A stretch of DNA of 22,206 bases, taken from the NCBI GenBank assembly GCA_016932035.1, contig JAFGDR010000039.1, forward strand, positions 1-22,206, given 5' to 3'. Position numbers and translations under genes: made by a program. Origin of the DNA: Candidatus Cloacimonadota bacterium. GTDB lineage: Bacteria > Cloacimonadota > Cloacimonadia > JGIOTU-2. The notes beneath the pieces were generated by a model. That model had not been told where the DNA came from and did not search any database. It saw nothing but the letters and a program-made list of their open reading frames with translations. Below, piece after piece: positions 1 through 9,300 of this stretch. The stretch's first letter is position 1. Each line of letters begins with the position of its first letter.

Positions 1-1359
1 AACTGTTTCATCTATTAAGTTAGTTCTTCCAACAATCCACAATCGTTCTCCAGGCTCATACGATGATTGAGCATTAGGAATAATAATGTCAATGTATATT
101 GGTTCTGTTGTGAATTGCCAAACGTCCCCCTCTGTTTCATTTCCATAACTGTCCCTTGCAACTACTTTCCAATAATAGGTCATATTATAATCGAGTGAAT
201 CTACATGGATTTCACTTGTTTCCAAATCAGAATAGAGCAAAGGAGGGTTTTCATCAATCCCCACATATACATCATAAAAGATCTGGTCATAATCAACATC
301 TTCAGATCTCCAATCCAGGGTAACAAAAATGTAGATCGAATCACTAAGGTTCTCCGGATATGGATCATAGGGAGGGACAGGCGGGTAGTTAATCTGGTTA
401 CCCATAACACATCGTACAGATAATCCCGCTTCCATGTCGAAAATGTCTTCCCTACATCTATATCTATTATGAAGCAATTCATAACCAACATTATCACCAT
501 AATCATCAATGAAAGTAGACCAAAAATAAGCACCGAATCCTATACAACCTGCATAAAGACCCCCACCAGGTTGAGCTGAAAAGCCACTCTCGTTGGTTGC
601 ACCGTAATTGGGTTCCAGCCATAATCCTGTACCTGCTTCGAGAGTACCGGTTGTCTTCATTTTACCACCAGCAATGTCCCCTCCTCCCAGAAACTCGCAT
701 AATACTTCCCAATCACCTCTTGAGGGAATATGCCATCCTTCTGGTGGGAGTCCGCGTTCGTCTTCAACAGCGTAAAAATTATACAATCGTCCATAGATCT
801 CTTCATTCGCAGGATCTCCATTATAAATACATGAAGCACCGGATTGAAGTGTATCCCAAACGTTCAAATCATTTACTTCAGGGATAAGGTCACCGTTCTG
901 ATAATGAGTGACTTTCAGGTTCTCTGTCATCCACCATTGAGTGCCTATCTTTATCGTATTATATACATTCCCATCGATATCGGTTACTGTTCCGGTTACT
1001 GTCAGATATACATTTATTGGATCGGAGAAAGCATAATTCCCGTTTGCATCGACAGCTTTTGCATAGATCGTGCACTCAGTATTCTTGGAATTCTCAGTAT
1101 CCCATTCATATTCATACGGTTCTTCTTCATCGATACAAACGAGTTGATCATTAATATAAATCTGAACAGAAAGTACTTCCTTATTGTCAGTAGCTTGAAC
1201 TCGGATCGTATCAACCAATCCTTTGTAAATTATGGTATTATTCAAAGGATGAATTATCTTTACCGTTGGTGGTGTGTTATCTGAATCGGTTGTTCTATCA
1301 CATGCAAACCAGCATAGTGCCAATATGCATGCCATCACAATATAACTTACTCTTTTCAT
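1..1359 (-). CDS. Secreted FISUMP-domain protein, C-terminus beyond window
   Basis: An uninterrupted minus-strand frame of 453 codons runs from ATG at 1359 to the window edge without a stop, so the protein is partial at its C-terminus. The start is preceded by a GGGGA site; an in-frame ATG 12 bases upstream is less well placed. Residues 1-20 form a signal peptide ending in WFAC, a plausible but atypical lipobox with Cys20. Residues about 30-120 look like a bacterial Ig-like domain (TPPTVKIIHP, then DNKEV). Residues about 125-325 match the Fibrobacter succinogenes major paralogous (FISUMP) domain: IGTQWWMTENLKV, EGWHIPSRGDWE, NESGFSAQPGG, and a closing LSVRCV. A fibronectin type III-like stretch follows (YYWKVVARDSYGNE). 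It is probably an exported, lipid-anchored surface protein. Its ligand is unknown; FISUMP has no established biochemical function that I know of. Confidence 0.85.
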   Translation of the reverse strand, partial: MKRVSYIVMACILALCWFACDRTTDSDNTPPTVKIIHPLNNTIIYKGLVDTIRVQATDNKEVLSVQIYINDQLVCIDEEEPYEYEWDTENSKNTECTIYAKAVDANGNYAFSDPINVYLTVTGTVTDIDGNVYNTIKIGTQWWMTENLKVTHYQNGDLIPEVNDLNVWDTLQSGASCIYNGDPANEEIYGRLYNFYAVEDERGLPPEGWHIPSRGDWEVLCEFLGGGDIAGGKMKTTGTLEAGTGLWLEPNYGATNESGFSAQPGGGLYAGCIGFGAYFWSTFIDDYGDNVGYELLHNRYRCREDIFDMEAGLSVRCVMGNQINYPPVPPYDPYPENLSDSIYIFVTLDWRSEDVDYDQIFYDVYVGIDENPPLLYSDLETSEIHVDSLDYNMTYYWKVVARDSYGNETEGDVWQFTTEPIYIDIIIPNAQSSYEPGERLWIVGRTNLIDETV

Positions 1360-1753
1360 GTTTCCCCACATGTTATTTTTAATTTTCACATCAAAAACTT
1401 TTTGAATTAAAATACTACTTTACTAAGACATTTTTTCTAAGGATAATTGTCAAGATAAGAATTCATGAGAAATGTGATTTTTTTAATTGGTGAAGTGATT
1501 TCCTTATTTCAAGGATAGAACCTTTGTTTTTTTGTATGCGGATAATACCAGTTGAGTAAGATATTTCTTTTGAGCCTTTACAAATATAAAAGTCTTGACT
1601 AAATTAATTCATAAAGAGCCCCTTCTTTAAAAGAAATAATTTTTGAATAGAGAAGTATTTAATTATGAAAAATCAGAAATCGCGAATAGAATCTCATTAT
1701 GACCTTTAAGATTTGACACACCCAAAATATCACGTACATTACTTCATACTGAT
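1360..1753. other. AT-rich divergent intergenic region
   Basis: These 394 bases separate the minus-strand FISUMP gene from the plus-strand ABC-F gene, so promoters for both should lie here. I see no convincing protein gene or RNA gene. On the minus strand a CTTGACA motif occurs at 1448-1454, but no good -10 element stands 16-18 bases downstream of it. A very short AT palindrome (TTCTTT-A-AAAGAA) occurs near 1625-1640 and is not a terminator. Confidence 0.6.
1713..1740 (+). promoter_or_regulatory. Possible promoter of ABC-F gene
   Basis: A perfect TTGACA (1713-1718) is followed after 16 bases by TACATT (1735-1740), which matches TATAAT at four of six positions. The transcript would have a leader of only a few bases before the ATG at 1754, and no Shine-Dalgarno site is visible there. 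A near-leaderless mRNA, or a different promoter further upstream, are both possible. Confidence 0.2.
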
Positions 1754-3673
1754 ATGAAAGATATTACCCTGAATGCAGTCAAAAAATCCTTTGGCGGATA
1801 TGACGTCCTGAAGAATCTCTCCTTCGAGTTGATTCATGGTGAAAAGATTGGGCTTATCGGCAGGAACGGCAGCGGCAAAACAACCATTTTCCGTCTGATT
1901 ACCGGCTCTGAAGAGCAAGATGCAGGTTCCATAAGCATAGCACATGGCGCATCGATCGGTTATATCGAACAAATTCCCGTCTATACTGACGGCACTCAGG
2001 TCATCGATGTTCTCAAACAATCCTGCCAGCATATCTTCGATCTGCGCCGCGAGTTGCGAGAGCTTGAACAGAAAATTTCCAAAACTAAAGATCTTTCAGC
2101 TCAACAGAAACTCATGTCCAAATACGAGAAGAAGCAGCTGCGTTTTGAGCACCTTGAGGGTTATGATATCGATGTAAAACTTGAAATTGTCTGTACCGGT
2201 CTTAAAATTACTGAGGAAATGCTTAATAGAGACTATAATTCTCTCAGCGGTGGCGAAAAGACACGTGTTATGCTCGGGCAGATATTTCTTAACCATCCTG
2301 ATGTGCTGCTCCTCGATGAGCCGACGAACCATCTTGATATCGAATCCATCGAATGGCTGGAAGATTTTATATCACAATATAAAGGAAGCGCAATTATCGT
2401 TGCACACGACAGATACTTCCTCGATGCAACCGTGACGAAGATCGTCGAACTCGAGGATGGAAAAGCCAAGACCTATAAAGGCAATTACTCGAAATATATT
2501 GAATTGCGGGATGAAGAAATTCGACGCCAATTTGCATCCTATAAGAACCAGCAAAAGAAGATCGAAGCGATGGAAGAAGCGATCAAACGATTCCGGGATT
2601 GGGGAACACGGAAAGACAATCCCGACATGTTCAAAAAAGCAATGAATATGGAACGTCGGCTGCAACGCATCGAGCGAATAGAGAAACCGACTGAAGCAAA
2701 AAAAATGGGACTCAACCTTTCATCCACAGAACGTTCAGGTAATGATGTGATAAAACTCCATGATGTGAGTAAAACATATGAAACACAAAAGGTGCTTCAT
2801 GATCTGGAACTTTCTGTGTATTATCAAGATCATATTTGTATTCTCGGCAAAAACGGAACAGGCAAATCAACCATCTTCAAGATCGTTATGAATGAAATCC
2901 AACCTGATAAAGGAGAGGTCAGACTTGGCTCGCGCCTGAATATTGGATACCTTGAACAGGAAGTTCAATTTGATGATGATAACGAGCCCATTCTCGACGC
3001 ATACCGCAGAATGTTCCCGATGCATGAAGACAAAGCCCGTACAGCACTTGCGAGATTCCTCTTCTTTGGTGATGATGTATTTAAAAAACTTGGAAACCTT
3101 TCCGGTGGAGAAAAGGTTCGTTTCCAGCTCTGTGTTCTCATGAAACGTAATCCCAATCTGCTGCTTCTTGATGAGCCGACAAATCATCTGGACATCGATT
3201 CGATGGAGATGCTGGAAGAAGCGCTTTCCGAGTACAGAGGTACTATTCTCTTCATATCACATGACAGGTATTTTATCAATAAGATCGCACACAAAGTTCT
3301 TGAGCTTGAAGATCATACACTGCATGAATATCTCGGAAATTACGATTTTTATAAACAGAAGAAAACTGAAAATTCTTCCACTTTTCATCCAGAACCCGTT
3401 ATGCAAAAAAAACCTGATTCTCAACTCGATCACGAGTCTCGAAGAAAAGCAGCCAATGAAGAGAAAAGCAGAATAAGGCGACTCAATGAAATCGAGAAGC
3501 AAGTAGAAATTATTGAAGAAAAGACAGCGCAGATCGAGAAGGATATCGAAGTATTTGGTCGTGATTATGAGAAATTACTCGAACTATATAAAGAAAGAAA
3601 TGAATTGCAAAAATCGCTTGATGCATTATTAAAAGAATGGGCAGAACTCGATGCCCGTCAGCAGGCAAACTAA
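1754..3673 (+). CDS. ABC-F family ATP-binding protein (Uup/YdiF type)
   Basis: This 639-residue protein has two ABC ATPase domains in tandem and no membrane segment. That is the ABC-F plan: soluble proteins that bind the ribosomal E site and act in translation or antibiotic protection. Domain 1 has Walker A GRNGSGKT (36-43), signature LSGGE (164-168), Walker B VLLLDEP with TNHLD (about 184-195) and switch His218. Domain 2 has Walker A GKNGTGKS (365-372), LSGGE (449-453), LLLLDEP (about 469-475) and His503. The linker (about 240-325) is charged and helical, matching the tRNA-contacting extension. Residues 560-635 form a predicted coiled coil rich in Lys and Glu, as in Uup and some YdiF-like members. 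Both catalytic sites look intact. No antibiotic-resistance subtype can be assigned. The start has no obvious ribosome-binding site, but the first beta-strand begins at once, so the start is probably right. Confidence 0.93.
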   Translation: MKDITLNAVKKSFGGYDVLKNLSFELIHGEKIGLIGRNGSGKTTIFRLITGSEEQDAGSISIAHGASIGYIEQIPVYTDGTQVIDVLKQSCQHIFDLRRELRELEQKISKTKDLSAQQKLMSKYEKKQLRFEHLEGYDIDVKLEIVCTGLKITEEMLNRDYNSLSGGEKTRVMLGQIFLNHPDVLLLDEPTNHLDIESIEWLEDFISQYKGSAIIVAHDRYFLDATVTKIVELEDGKAKTYKGNYSKYIELRDEEIRRQFASYKNQQKKIEAMEEAIKRFRDWGTRKDNPDMFKKAMNMERRLQRIERIEKPTEAKKMGLNLSSTERSGNDVIKLHDVSKTYETQKVLHDLELSVYYQDHICILGKNGTGKSTIFKIVMNEIQPDKGEVRLGSRLNIGYLEQEVQFDDDNEPILDAYRRMFPMHEDKARTALARFLFFGDDVFKKLGNLSGGEKVRFQLCVLMKRNPNLLLLDEPTNHLDIDSMEMLEEALSEYRGTILFISHDRYFINKIAHKVLELEDHTLHEYLGNYDFYKQKKTENSSTFHPEPVMQKKPDSQLDHESRRKAANEEKSRIRRLNEIEKQVEIIEEKTAQIEKDIEVFGRDYEKLLELYKERNELQKSLDALLKEWAELDARQQAN

Positions 3674-3682
3674 GGAGCAAAT

Positions 3683-3862
3683 ATGCCGATCATAACTTTG
3701 GAAAATGCCGATGAATTATCAAAAGAGAAGAAACAGCTTTTGATTAAAAGATTGACAGAAGTTGTGTCCGAAATTACAGGAAAAAACGAAAAATATATCT
3801 ATGTCCGAATTGATGAAGTTCCACGTGAGAACTTTGGCATCGGTGGAAAGAGTTTATCATAA
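3683..3862 (+). CDS. 4-oxalocrotonate tautomerase family protein
   Basis: A 59-residue protein begins 9 bases after the ABC-F stop with an AGGAG site. Met is followed by Pro, the catalytic N-terminal proline of the tautomerase superfamily after Met removal. The closing block DEVPRENFGIGGKSLS fits the family, with Phe50 (numbering from Pro1) kept and the usual length of about 60 residues. Aligned by eye with Pseudomonas 4-oxalocrotonate tautomerase, the substrate-binding Arg11 is Leu and Arg39 is Tyr, so the same dicarboxylate substrate is unlikely. A small keto-enol tautomerase of unknown substrate is the best call. It probably shares a transcript with the ABC-F gene; 64 bases separate it from the next operon. 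Confidence 0.85.
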   Translation: MPIITLENADELSKEKKQLLIKRLTEVVSEITGKNEKYIYVRIDEVPRENFGIGGKSLS

Positions 3863-3926
3863 ATGATTGTAACAATACATTATTTTTCCCGAAATTTTAA
3901 AGGCAGCTATTCGTTCCGGAGGTGTT

Positions 3927-4421
3927 ATGAGAATCTTTAAAAGAAGCGTTTTGCTTTTTATCTTTCTTTTCCTCATCTGGTTCCTTCTTACAGGATTCAA
4001 AACTCAGGAACTCATTGCTGGTGCAGTCGTTGCACTCCTTATTACGGTGATCTATAATTCGCAAACACTGGCATTCGAAGAGTTTAAATTAACCCCCAAA
4101 TCTTTTGTATACAGCATTATTTATATTTTCATTTTTATCATCGAGCTTTTAAAATCTAATTTTGATGTTGCATCCCGAGTAGCCAGCCCCACTTTGCCGA
4201 TCAATCCCGGCATAGTGAAAGTGAAAACAAAATTGAAATCAAAAATGGGGCGTCTCATTCTTGCAAACTCAATCACTCTAACCCCTGGCACGTTAACAGT
4301 GGAAACAAAAGACGAGTTTTTTTACATTCACTGGATCAATATTTCTACTGAAAATATTGAAGATACAAGCAAAGAAATCATTTCTCGTTTTGAACGATAC
4401 CTGGAGGTGATCTTTGGCTGA
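3927..4421 (+). CDS. MnhE/MbhA-type subunit of ion-translocating complex
   Basis: This is the first gene of the respiratory-complex operon, 164 residues, with a strong GGAGG site before ATG. It belongs to the MnhE (Mrp antiporter E) family, called MbhA or MbxA in membrane-bound hydrogenase and Mbx/Mbs complexes. Three hydrophobic segments lie in residues 8-80. The family hallmark LANSITLTPGTLTVE sits at 112-126, followed by FYIHWINI. The subunit is a small membrane component of the Mrp-like module that couples electron flow to cation movement. Its 3' end overlaps the next gene by 8 bases, which suggests translational coupling. Confidence 0.9.
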   Translation: MRIFKRSVLLFIFLFLIWFLLTGFKTQELIAGAVVALLITVIYNSQTLAFEEFKLTPKSFVYSIIYIFIFIIELLKSNFDVASRVASPTLPINPGIVKVKTKLKSKMGRLILANSITLTPGTLTVETKDEFFYIHWINISTENIEDTSKEIISRFERYLEVIFG

Positions 4422-4674
4422 AGTTATTATTTCAATTGCTGGTTACATAGCGCTTGGAGCTCTTGCACTTTCATTTATTCGAATGATCATTGGACCGACC
4501 ACTGCGGATAGAGCTGTTGCGTTGGACACCATGACCATCATCAGTATTTCTTTGATCGCATTTATTGCATCGAGGTCGATGAAGATCATTTATCTTGATG
4601 TTGCAACGGTCTATGCACTTATCAGTTTTCTTGGTGTTATCGCTGTTGCCCGTTACATTGAAAGGGGGATTTAA
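4414..4674 (+). CDS. MnhF/MbhB-type subunit
   Basis: An 86-residue membrane protein of the MnhF/PhaF family (MbhB in Mbh). Three hydrophobic segments are present, and the family block GPTTADRAVALD lies at 27-38. Translation is taken from TTG at 4414 because a GGAGG site sits 6 bases upstream and the protein aligns from its second residue; no ATG is available near. The start lies inside the end of the preceding gene. The stop codon TAA overlaps the next ATG by one base. Confidence 0.88.
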   Translation: MAEVIISIAGYIALGALALSFIRMIIGPTTADRAVALDTMTIISISLIAFIASRSMKIIYLDVATVYALISFLGVIAVARYIERGI

Positions 4675-5024
4675 TGAATCTCCTCGATATTATCGGCGCA
4701 ATTATAACACTGATCGGTTCGCTGTTCCTGCTTCTTGGTTCGATCGGGATCCTGCGCATGCCCGATGTGTATAACAGAATGCAGGCAGGAACAAAAGCTA
4801 CGACGCTGGGAAGCATGCTTTTCCTTCTTGGACTTGGTCTTTCATATATTGAATGCGGATGTATCGGCAGGATTATTATTTTGATCCTCTTTATCATTTT
4901 TACGAATCCAATTTCATCTCATGCGCTTGCACGTGCAGCCCATCATGCTGGTGTGAAGCTGACTGAAAAATCAGTACGGGATAATCTCCGGGATGATGAA
5001 CAAAAGGAAGGAGCTCGAACATGA
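4674..5024 (+). CDS. MnhG/MbhC-type subunit
   Basis: A 116-residue protein of the MnhG/PhaG family (MbhC in Mbh). It has three transmembrane segments and the typical blocks GILRMPDVYNRMQAGTKATT (25-44) and NPISSHALARAAH (78-90). The C-terminal tail after residue 95 is charged and cytoplasmic-looking. It starts on the last base of the preceding stop and ends in an ATGA overlap with the next gene. Confidence 0.9.
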   Translation: MNLLDIIGAIITLIGSLFLLLGSIGILRMPDVYNRMQAGTKATTLGSMLFLLGLGLSYIECGCIGRIIILILFIIFTNPISSHALARAAHHAGVKLTEKSVRDNLRDDEQKEGART

Positions 5025-5278
5025 TCATTGCATTTATTATTGTTTTAGGAATCATCATGATCCTTGCTGCCGTCATTGCTGTGATGTCAAAGAATCTCCT
5101 TACTGCGATCATTGCTTCTGGTGTGATCAGTCTTCTTGCGAGCATCATCTATCTCATTCTTTCTGCACCTGATGTAGCAATGACCGAAGCTGCAATCGGT
5201 TCGGGACTTACAACAATAGTCTTCCTCTATGCCCTCAGCAGAATAAAGAAGATCAACAGGGAGGTGGATGATGATTAA
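5021..5278 (+). CDS. MbhD-type subunit (DUF4040, MrpA C-terminal-like)
   Basis: An 85-residue membrane protein with three hydrophobic helices. The block APDVAMTEAAIGSG (about 49-62) identifies the DUF4040/MbhD family, which corresponds to a C-terminal piece of MrpA. In the solved archaeal complexes this subunit sits in the Mrp-like module. It starts in a 4-base ATGA overlap and its end overlaps the next gene by 11 bases. A GAAGGAG site lies upstream. Confidence 0.85.
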   Translation: MIIAFIIVLGIIMILAAVIAVMSKNLLTAIIASGVISLLASIIYLILSAPDVAMTEAAIGSGLTTIVFLYALSRIKKINREVDDD

Positions 5279-5963
5279 GCGCATACTGATCATTGCAATT
5301 CTCATTCTCATTGTTGTCATCTTTCTTCCTTTTGTGAAAAATATTGTTTTGAAGGATTCACTCAATTCTCTCTCATCAGATTATATCGAAACCACCTCCA
5401 AGGATCTCAAGGCTGCAAATATTGTAACTGGGGTTGTTGTCACATTCCGTGGACTCGATACCCTTGGCGAGGTTACGGTTCTGTTCATTGCGACTGCCGG
5501 AGTTGGTTTTCTGCTTCGAAGAAAGCATGAAAAGAGCGGCAAAGTTAAAAAGCGTCCTGCTTCTGAGATTCTCTCGACAGGAGCATCATTCCTGTTTCCG
5601 CTGGTGATCTTTTTTGGCGTGTATATTTTTCTTCACGGACATCTCACACCGGGTGGTGGTTTTCAGGGAGGTGTTATCATTGCATCTGCATTCCTTCTTC
5701 TCCTTCTTTCAAATATACATTTTCAATTCAATCATAATATTCTGCATTGGGTTGAATCACTTTCGGGTGCAATCTATGTGCTGCTTGGGTTACTTGGATT
5801 GATCTTACTCGGTAGTTTTCTCGATCCCCGCTTCCTTCCTCTTGGCACACTTGGTAAATTGTTGAGTGCCGGCGCAATTCCACTGATTTACTCGTTTATA
5901 GGACTAAAAGTCGGCTCGGAACTCAGTAATATATTGGACAGCTTGAGAGGAGCAGAAGAATGA
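5268..5963 (+). CDS. Fused MbhE-MbhF-type subunit (MnhB domain)
   Basis: A 231-residue membrane protein made of two parts that are separate genes (mbhE, mbhF) in Pyrococcus Mbh. Residues about 5-90 resemble MbhE and the end of MrpA, with NIVTGVVVTFRGLDTLGE (51-68). After a basic linker (85-100), residues 105-228 are an MnhB domain with HGHLTPGGGFQGG (123-135) and four hydrophobic helices. As I remember it, Mbx/Mbs complexes carry this same fusion as subunit F. Either of two adjacent ATGs (5268, 5271) could be used; the GGAGG site is spaced better for the second. Confidence 0.85.
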   Translation: MMIKRILIIAILILIVVIFLPFVKNIVLKDSLNSLSSDYIETTSKDLKAANIVTGVVVTFRGLDTLGEVTVLFIATAGVGFLLRRKHEKSGKVKKRPASEILSTGASFLFPLVIFFGVYIFLHGHLTPGGGFQGGVIIASAFLLLLLSNIHFQFNHNILHWVESLSGAIYVLLGLLGLILLGSFLDPRFLPLGTLGKLLSAGAIPLIYSFIGLKVGSELSNILDSLRGAEE

Positions 5964-6313
5964 GATATACATTGATCCTCGGTTTCGTGCTGTTCATAAT
6001 AGGTCTTTGGGGAATGTTGACTCGGAAGAATCTCTTTAAGATCGTCATCGGCTTTTCTATAATCGATACAGGCATACATCTCATCATCGTTACCATTGGC
6101 TACTTGAAGGGAAAAACCGCACCAATTTTAGATAAGATGGTTACTCCCGGCAATGCAGTCCAGAAGGTTGTCGACCCCATTCCTTCTGCACTTGTTCTTA
6201 CTGCCATCGTTATAGGGCTCGCAGTAACAGCACTTATGCTCAGTTATATCGTTCGACTTTACAAACATAAAAGATCTTTGTCGATTGAAGATTACAGGGA
6301 GTTGAAATGGTAG
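5960..6313 (+). CDS. MnhC/NuoK-type subunit (MbhG)
   Basis: A 117-residue NuoK-like protein of the MnhC family (MbhG in Mbh). Three transmembrane helices and the diagnostic block VDPIPSALVLTAIVIGLAVT (71-90) are visible. Between helices 2 and 3 there is a loop (about 50-70) longer than in NuoK proper, as usual for MnhC. It overlaps its upstream neighbour by 4 bases and its downstream neighbour by 7. Confidence 0.9.
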   Translation: MRYTLILGFVLFIIGLWGMLTRKNLFKIVIGFSIIDTGIHLIIVTIGYLKGKTAPILDKMVTPGNAVQKVVDPIPSALVLTAIVIGLAVTALMLSYIVRLYKHKRSLSIEDYRELKW

Positions 6314-9300
6314 AACCAATCTTGATTTTTATCCTCTTTCTTGGGGCAGCATTCCTTTTAGCTCTGTTTGACAAAGTTCATAGAAATCTTTCTCTTTCGA
6401 TCTTTTATGTCATTCTAATTGTTTCAACGCTTATCGCAGGAGAGTGGCTTTACAGGTTTATTTTTTCTTCTCAGCAGCCGGTCATGATCTTCACTGCTGG
6501 ATTCAAACCACCTCTTTCAATTAATTTGCGAATGGGTATGGAAGAAGCATTTCTTCTCTTTTCGGTCAATCTTGCAGGACTTCTCAGCGCTCTTTATCTT
6601 AAGAGAACATTCTCTGAATCCAAAATTTATCCGCTCATCCTTTATCTTATGATGATCATGGGAGTGAACGGTATGGTAATGACCCGCGACCTGTTCAACT
6701 TGTTCGTTTTCATGGAAATTTCATCGATCTCGACCTATGCTATGATCACCCTGAAAGAGAACGAACTGCGACTTGCTTCGGGTTTTAAATACATGATCGC
6801 CAGCGGACTTGCGTCAGTATTGTTCCTCCTTGGCACGATATTTATATATCATGCAACCGGAACCTTAAATATCGATCAAATCATAGCGCAGAAAAGTCTC
6901 TTTGCTACCTCAATCGGATTTCTCTCTGTTTTCACACTCTTCACGTCATTGATCATCGAACTGAAACCCTTCCCTGCAAATGGCTGGGCTCTCGATGTAT
7001 ATCAATCGACAACCTCCGGAATTGTCTCGATCATCGCAGTTGTAAACTCAGCTGGTGTATTTTTTGCTCTCTATAAACTCCTTCCGCTTATTTCTCATGC
7101 ACACCTGCCGTACATTGCAGGGATCGGTCTAGTCTCTTTCCTTTTCTCAAATCTTGTTGGTCTCAGGCAAACTGATGCAAAACGTCTCCTTGGATATTCA
7201 TCAGTAGCACAGATAGGTTTGCTTATTACCGTTACAGCACTGACGAGATATCTGCATATCAAAACCTCGGCTTCACTTTTCATCATTGCTAGTATCTTTA
7301 TCAGCAATTTCATCGCGAAAGCCGGTCTGTTCTGGATTGCCGGTATTATAAAGAAACGGCTTATTAACGAGTGGGGAATTCTCAAACATCATTCCGGATT
7401 ACTCATCATGTTCGGAATTTTTATATGTGCTCTTATCGGCATCCCACCTTTCCCGAATTTCTGGGCGAAGTGGGAACTGGTACGGTACCTTGCGCTCTCA
7501 AAACTGCATATCTGGATAATTCTGATATTACTCGGTTCGCTGTTTGAAGCATGCTATCTTTTTAGATGGTTCGGAAAAACTATAAAAGCAGAAAGTGTTT
7601 CAAATCCAGTAAAAGCCCCAGTTTATAAAGAGGTACCTTTGATCGTTTTCTTTATTGCTTTGATCGCCATATCACTCGGAATTCCCATAAAAATATATAG
7701 ATTTGATATTCTTCCAATGTTTCCGGTATTAGGATTTTTGATTCTGTATGTACTCGATTTTCTTCCATCCAAGATCAAAGCTCTTATTTCAATGATACTT
7801 ATTGCAGGATACACTTACTACATCTATCCAATGCTTTCAGGACTCGGCTTGATCTTTGCCTTCATATTTCTTGCAGGAAGCTTCATCCAGCTTATTGCGA
7901 CAATGAACAGAACGGAGTTGGAAAGAGGTTTCTTTCCCTTCCTCGTTGGATTGATTGTATCGATGGGTTCGATGCTGGTTGCACGAACATCTCTTGAATT
8001 CTTCTTTGCCTGGGAGATCATGACGATTTCGGCTTATATGCTTGTTCTTCGCGGTAAAAACGCAGAAAAACCATCACTGCTTTTTATTTTGTTCTCCCTT
8101 GCCAGCGCTTATCTGCTGCTTGGTGGATTAAGCTATGCCCACAATATTGAGTTCTCGCTCGCCGGCTTAGGCTCAATTCCCATTTCTGCAAACATACTTC
8201 CAATATCTGCCTTCATCCTGATTGTTCTCGGTTTTCTTATTAAGGTCGGAGCTATTGGACTTCATATCTGGCTTCCCGGTTCATATGCAGAAGCAGAGGA
8301 TGATACGACATCTTTCATGTCATCTATCATGAGTAAAACCGGGATATTCGGGATATTACTAATGCTTCTCTTCCTCCTCAACATGAACATGTCCCACTCT
8401 GCATTACTTACAAGTATGCTTGGATGGATCGGCATTTTTACGATTTTCTTTGGTGCTCTTATGGCAGTGTTCCAGGAGGATGTGAAATATCTTCTCGCAT
8501 ATTCGAGTATGGGACAGCTTGGATATATCGTTCTCTGCCTTGCTGCAATGTCTCATCTTGGTTGGGTTGCAGGTTTATATCTAGCTGTAAACCACCTCTT
8601 TTTCAAAGGCATGATACTTCTTGCTGTTGCTGGAATCATTTCACGAGTTAAAACGAGGAATATGTACGAAATGGGAGGATTGATCAAAAAAATGCCTTTC
8701 TCTTTCATCTCTGCTCTTATTGGAATTATTGCACTTTCAGGCGTACCGCCGCTATCGGGTTTTGGCGCAAAATGGCTTATCTATACCTCACTTCTTGAGA
8801 AAGGGTGGTATTTTCAGGCAGGTTTGAGTTTCTTCGCCAGTGCAATTGCTTTCCTTTATCTTTTCCGCCTGATTCATACTATTTTTCTTGGGCAACTAAA
8901 ACCGCAGCATAAAGACATCAAAGAAGCATCGCTATTTATTTTAATCCCTCAATTTATATTTATTTTCGCAATTATGGCAATATCGATGTACCCGAGTTTG
9001 ATCATCAAACCATTAAGTAGTTTTATCAATCCATATCTTCCTGCAACTATTCAATGGCAGGGAAACACACTGTACAGCAGTTTGGGATACTGGAATGGCA
9101 ACCTTGTCATGTACGTGACAATGGGTGTGTTTATGCTGCCGCTCATCTGGTTGATCGTATCTATTGGTAAAGTGACAAAGGTAAAACAGTTCAACATTGT
9201 TTATGCTGCCGAAAGACCTTTTACTCCTTCGACAACACATTTTGCACATAATTTTTATGCACATTACAAGCGAGCTCTCGGAACATTTGTACGACCGTTG

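Noticed and set aside
205-1284. Several plus-strand open frames opposite the FISUMP gene
   Set aside because: They lie antisense to a longer continuous frame with recognisable domains and have no family motifs or ribosome-binding sites.
1665-1709. 14-codon reading frame in the intergenic region
   Set aside because: No ribosome-binding site, no recognisable motif and AT-rich composition; too short to support.
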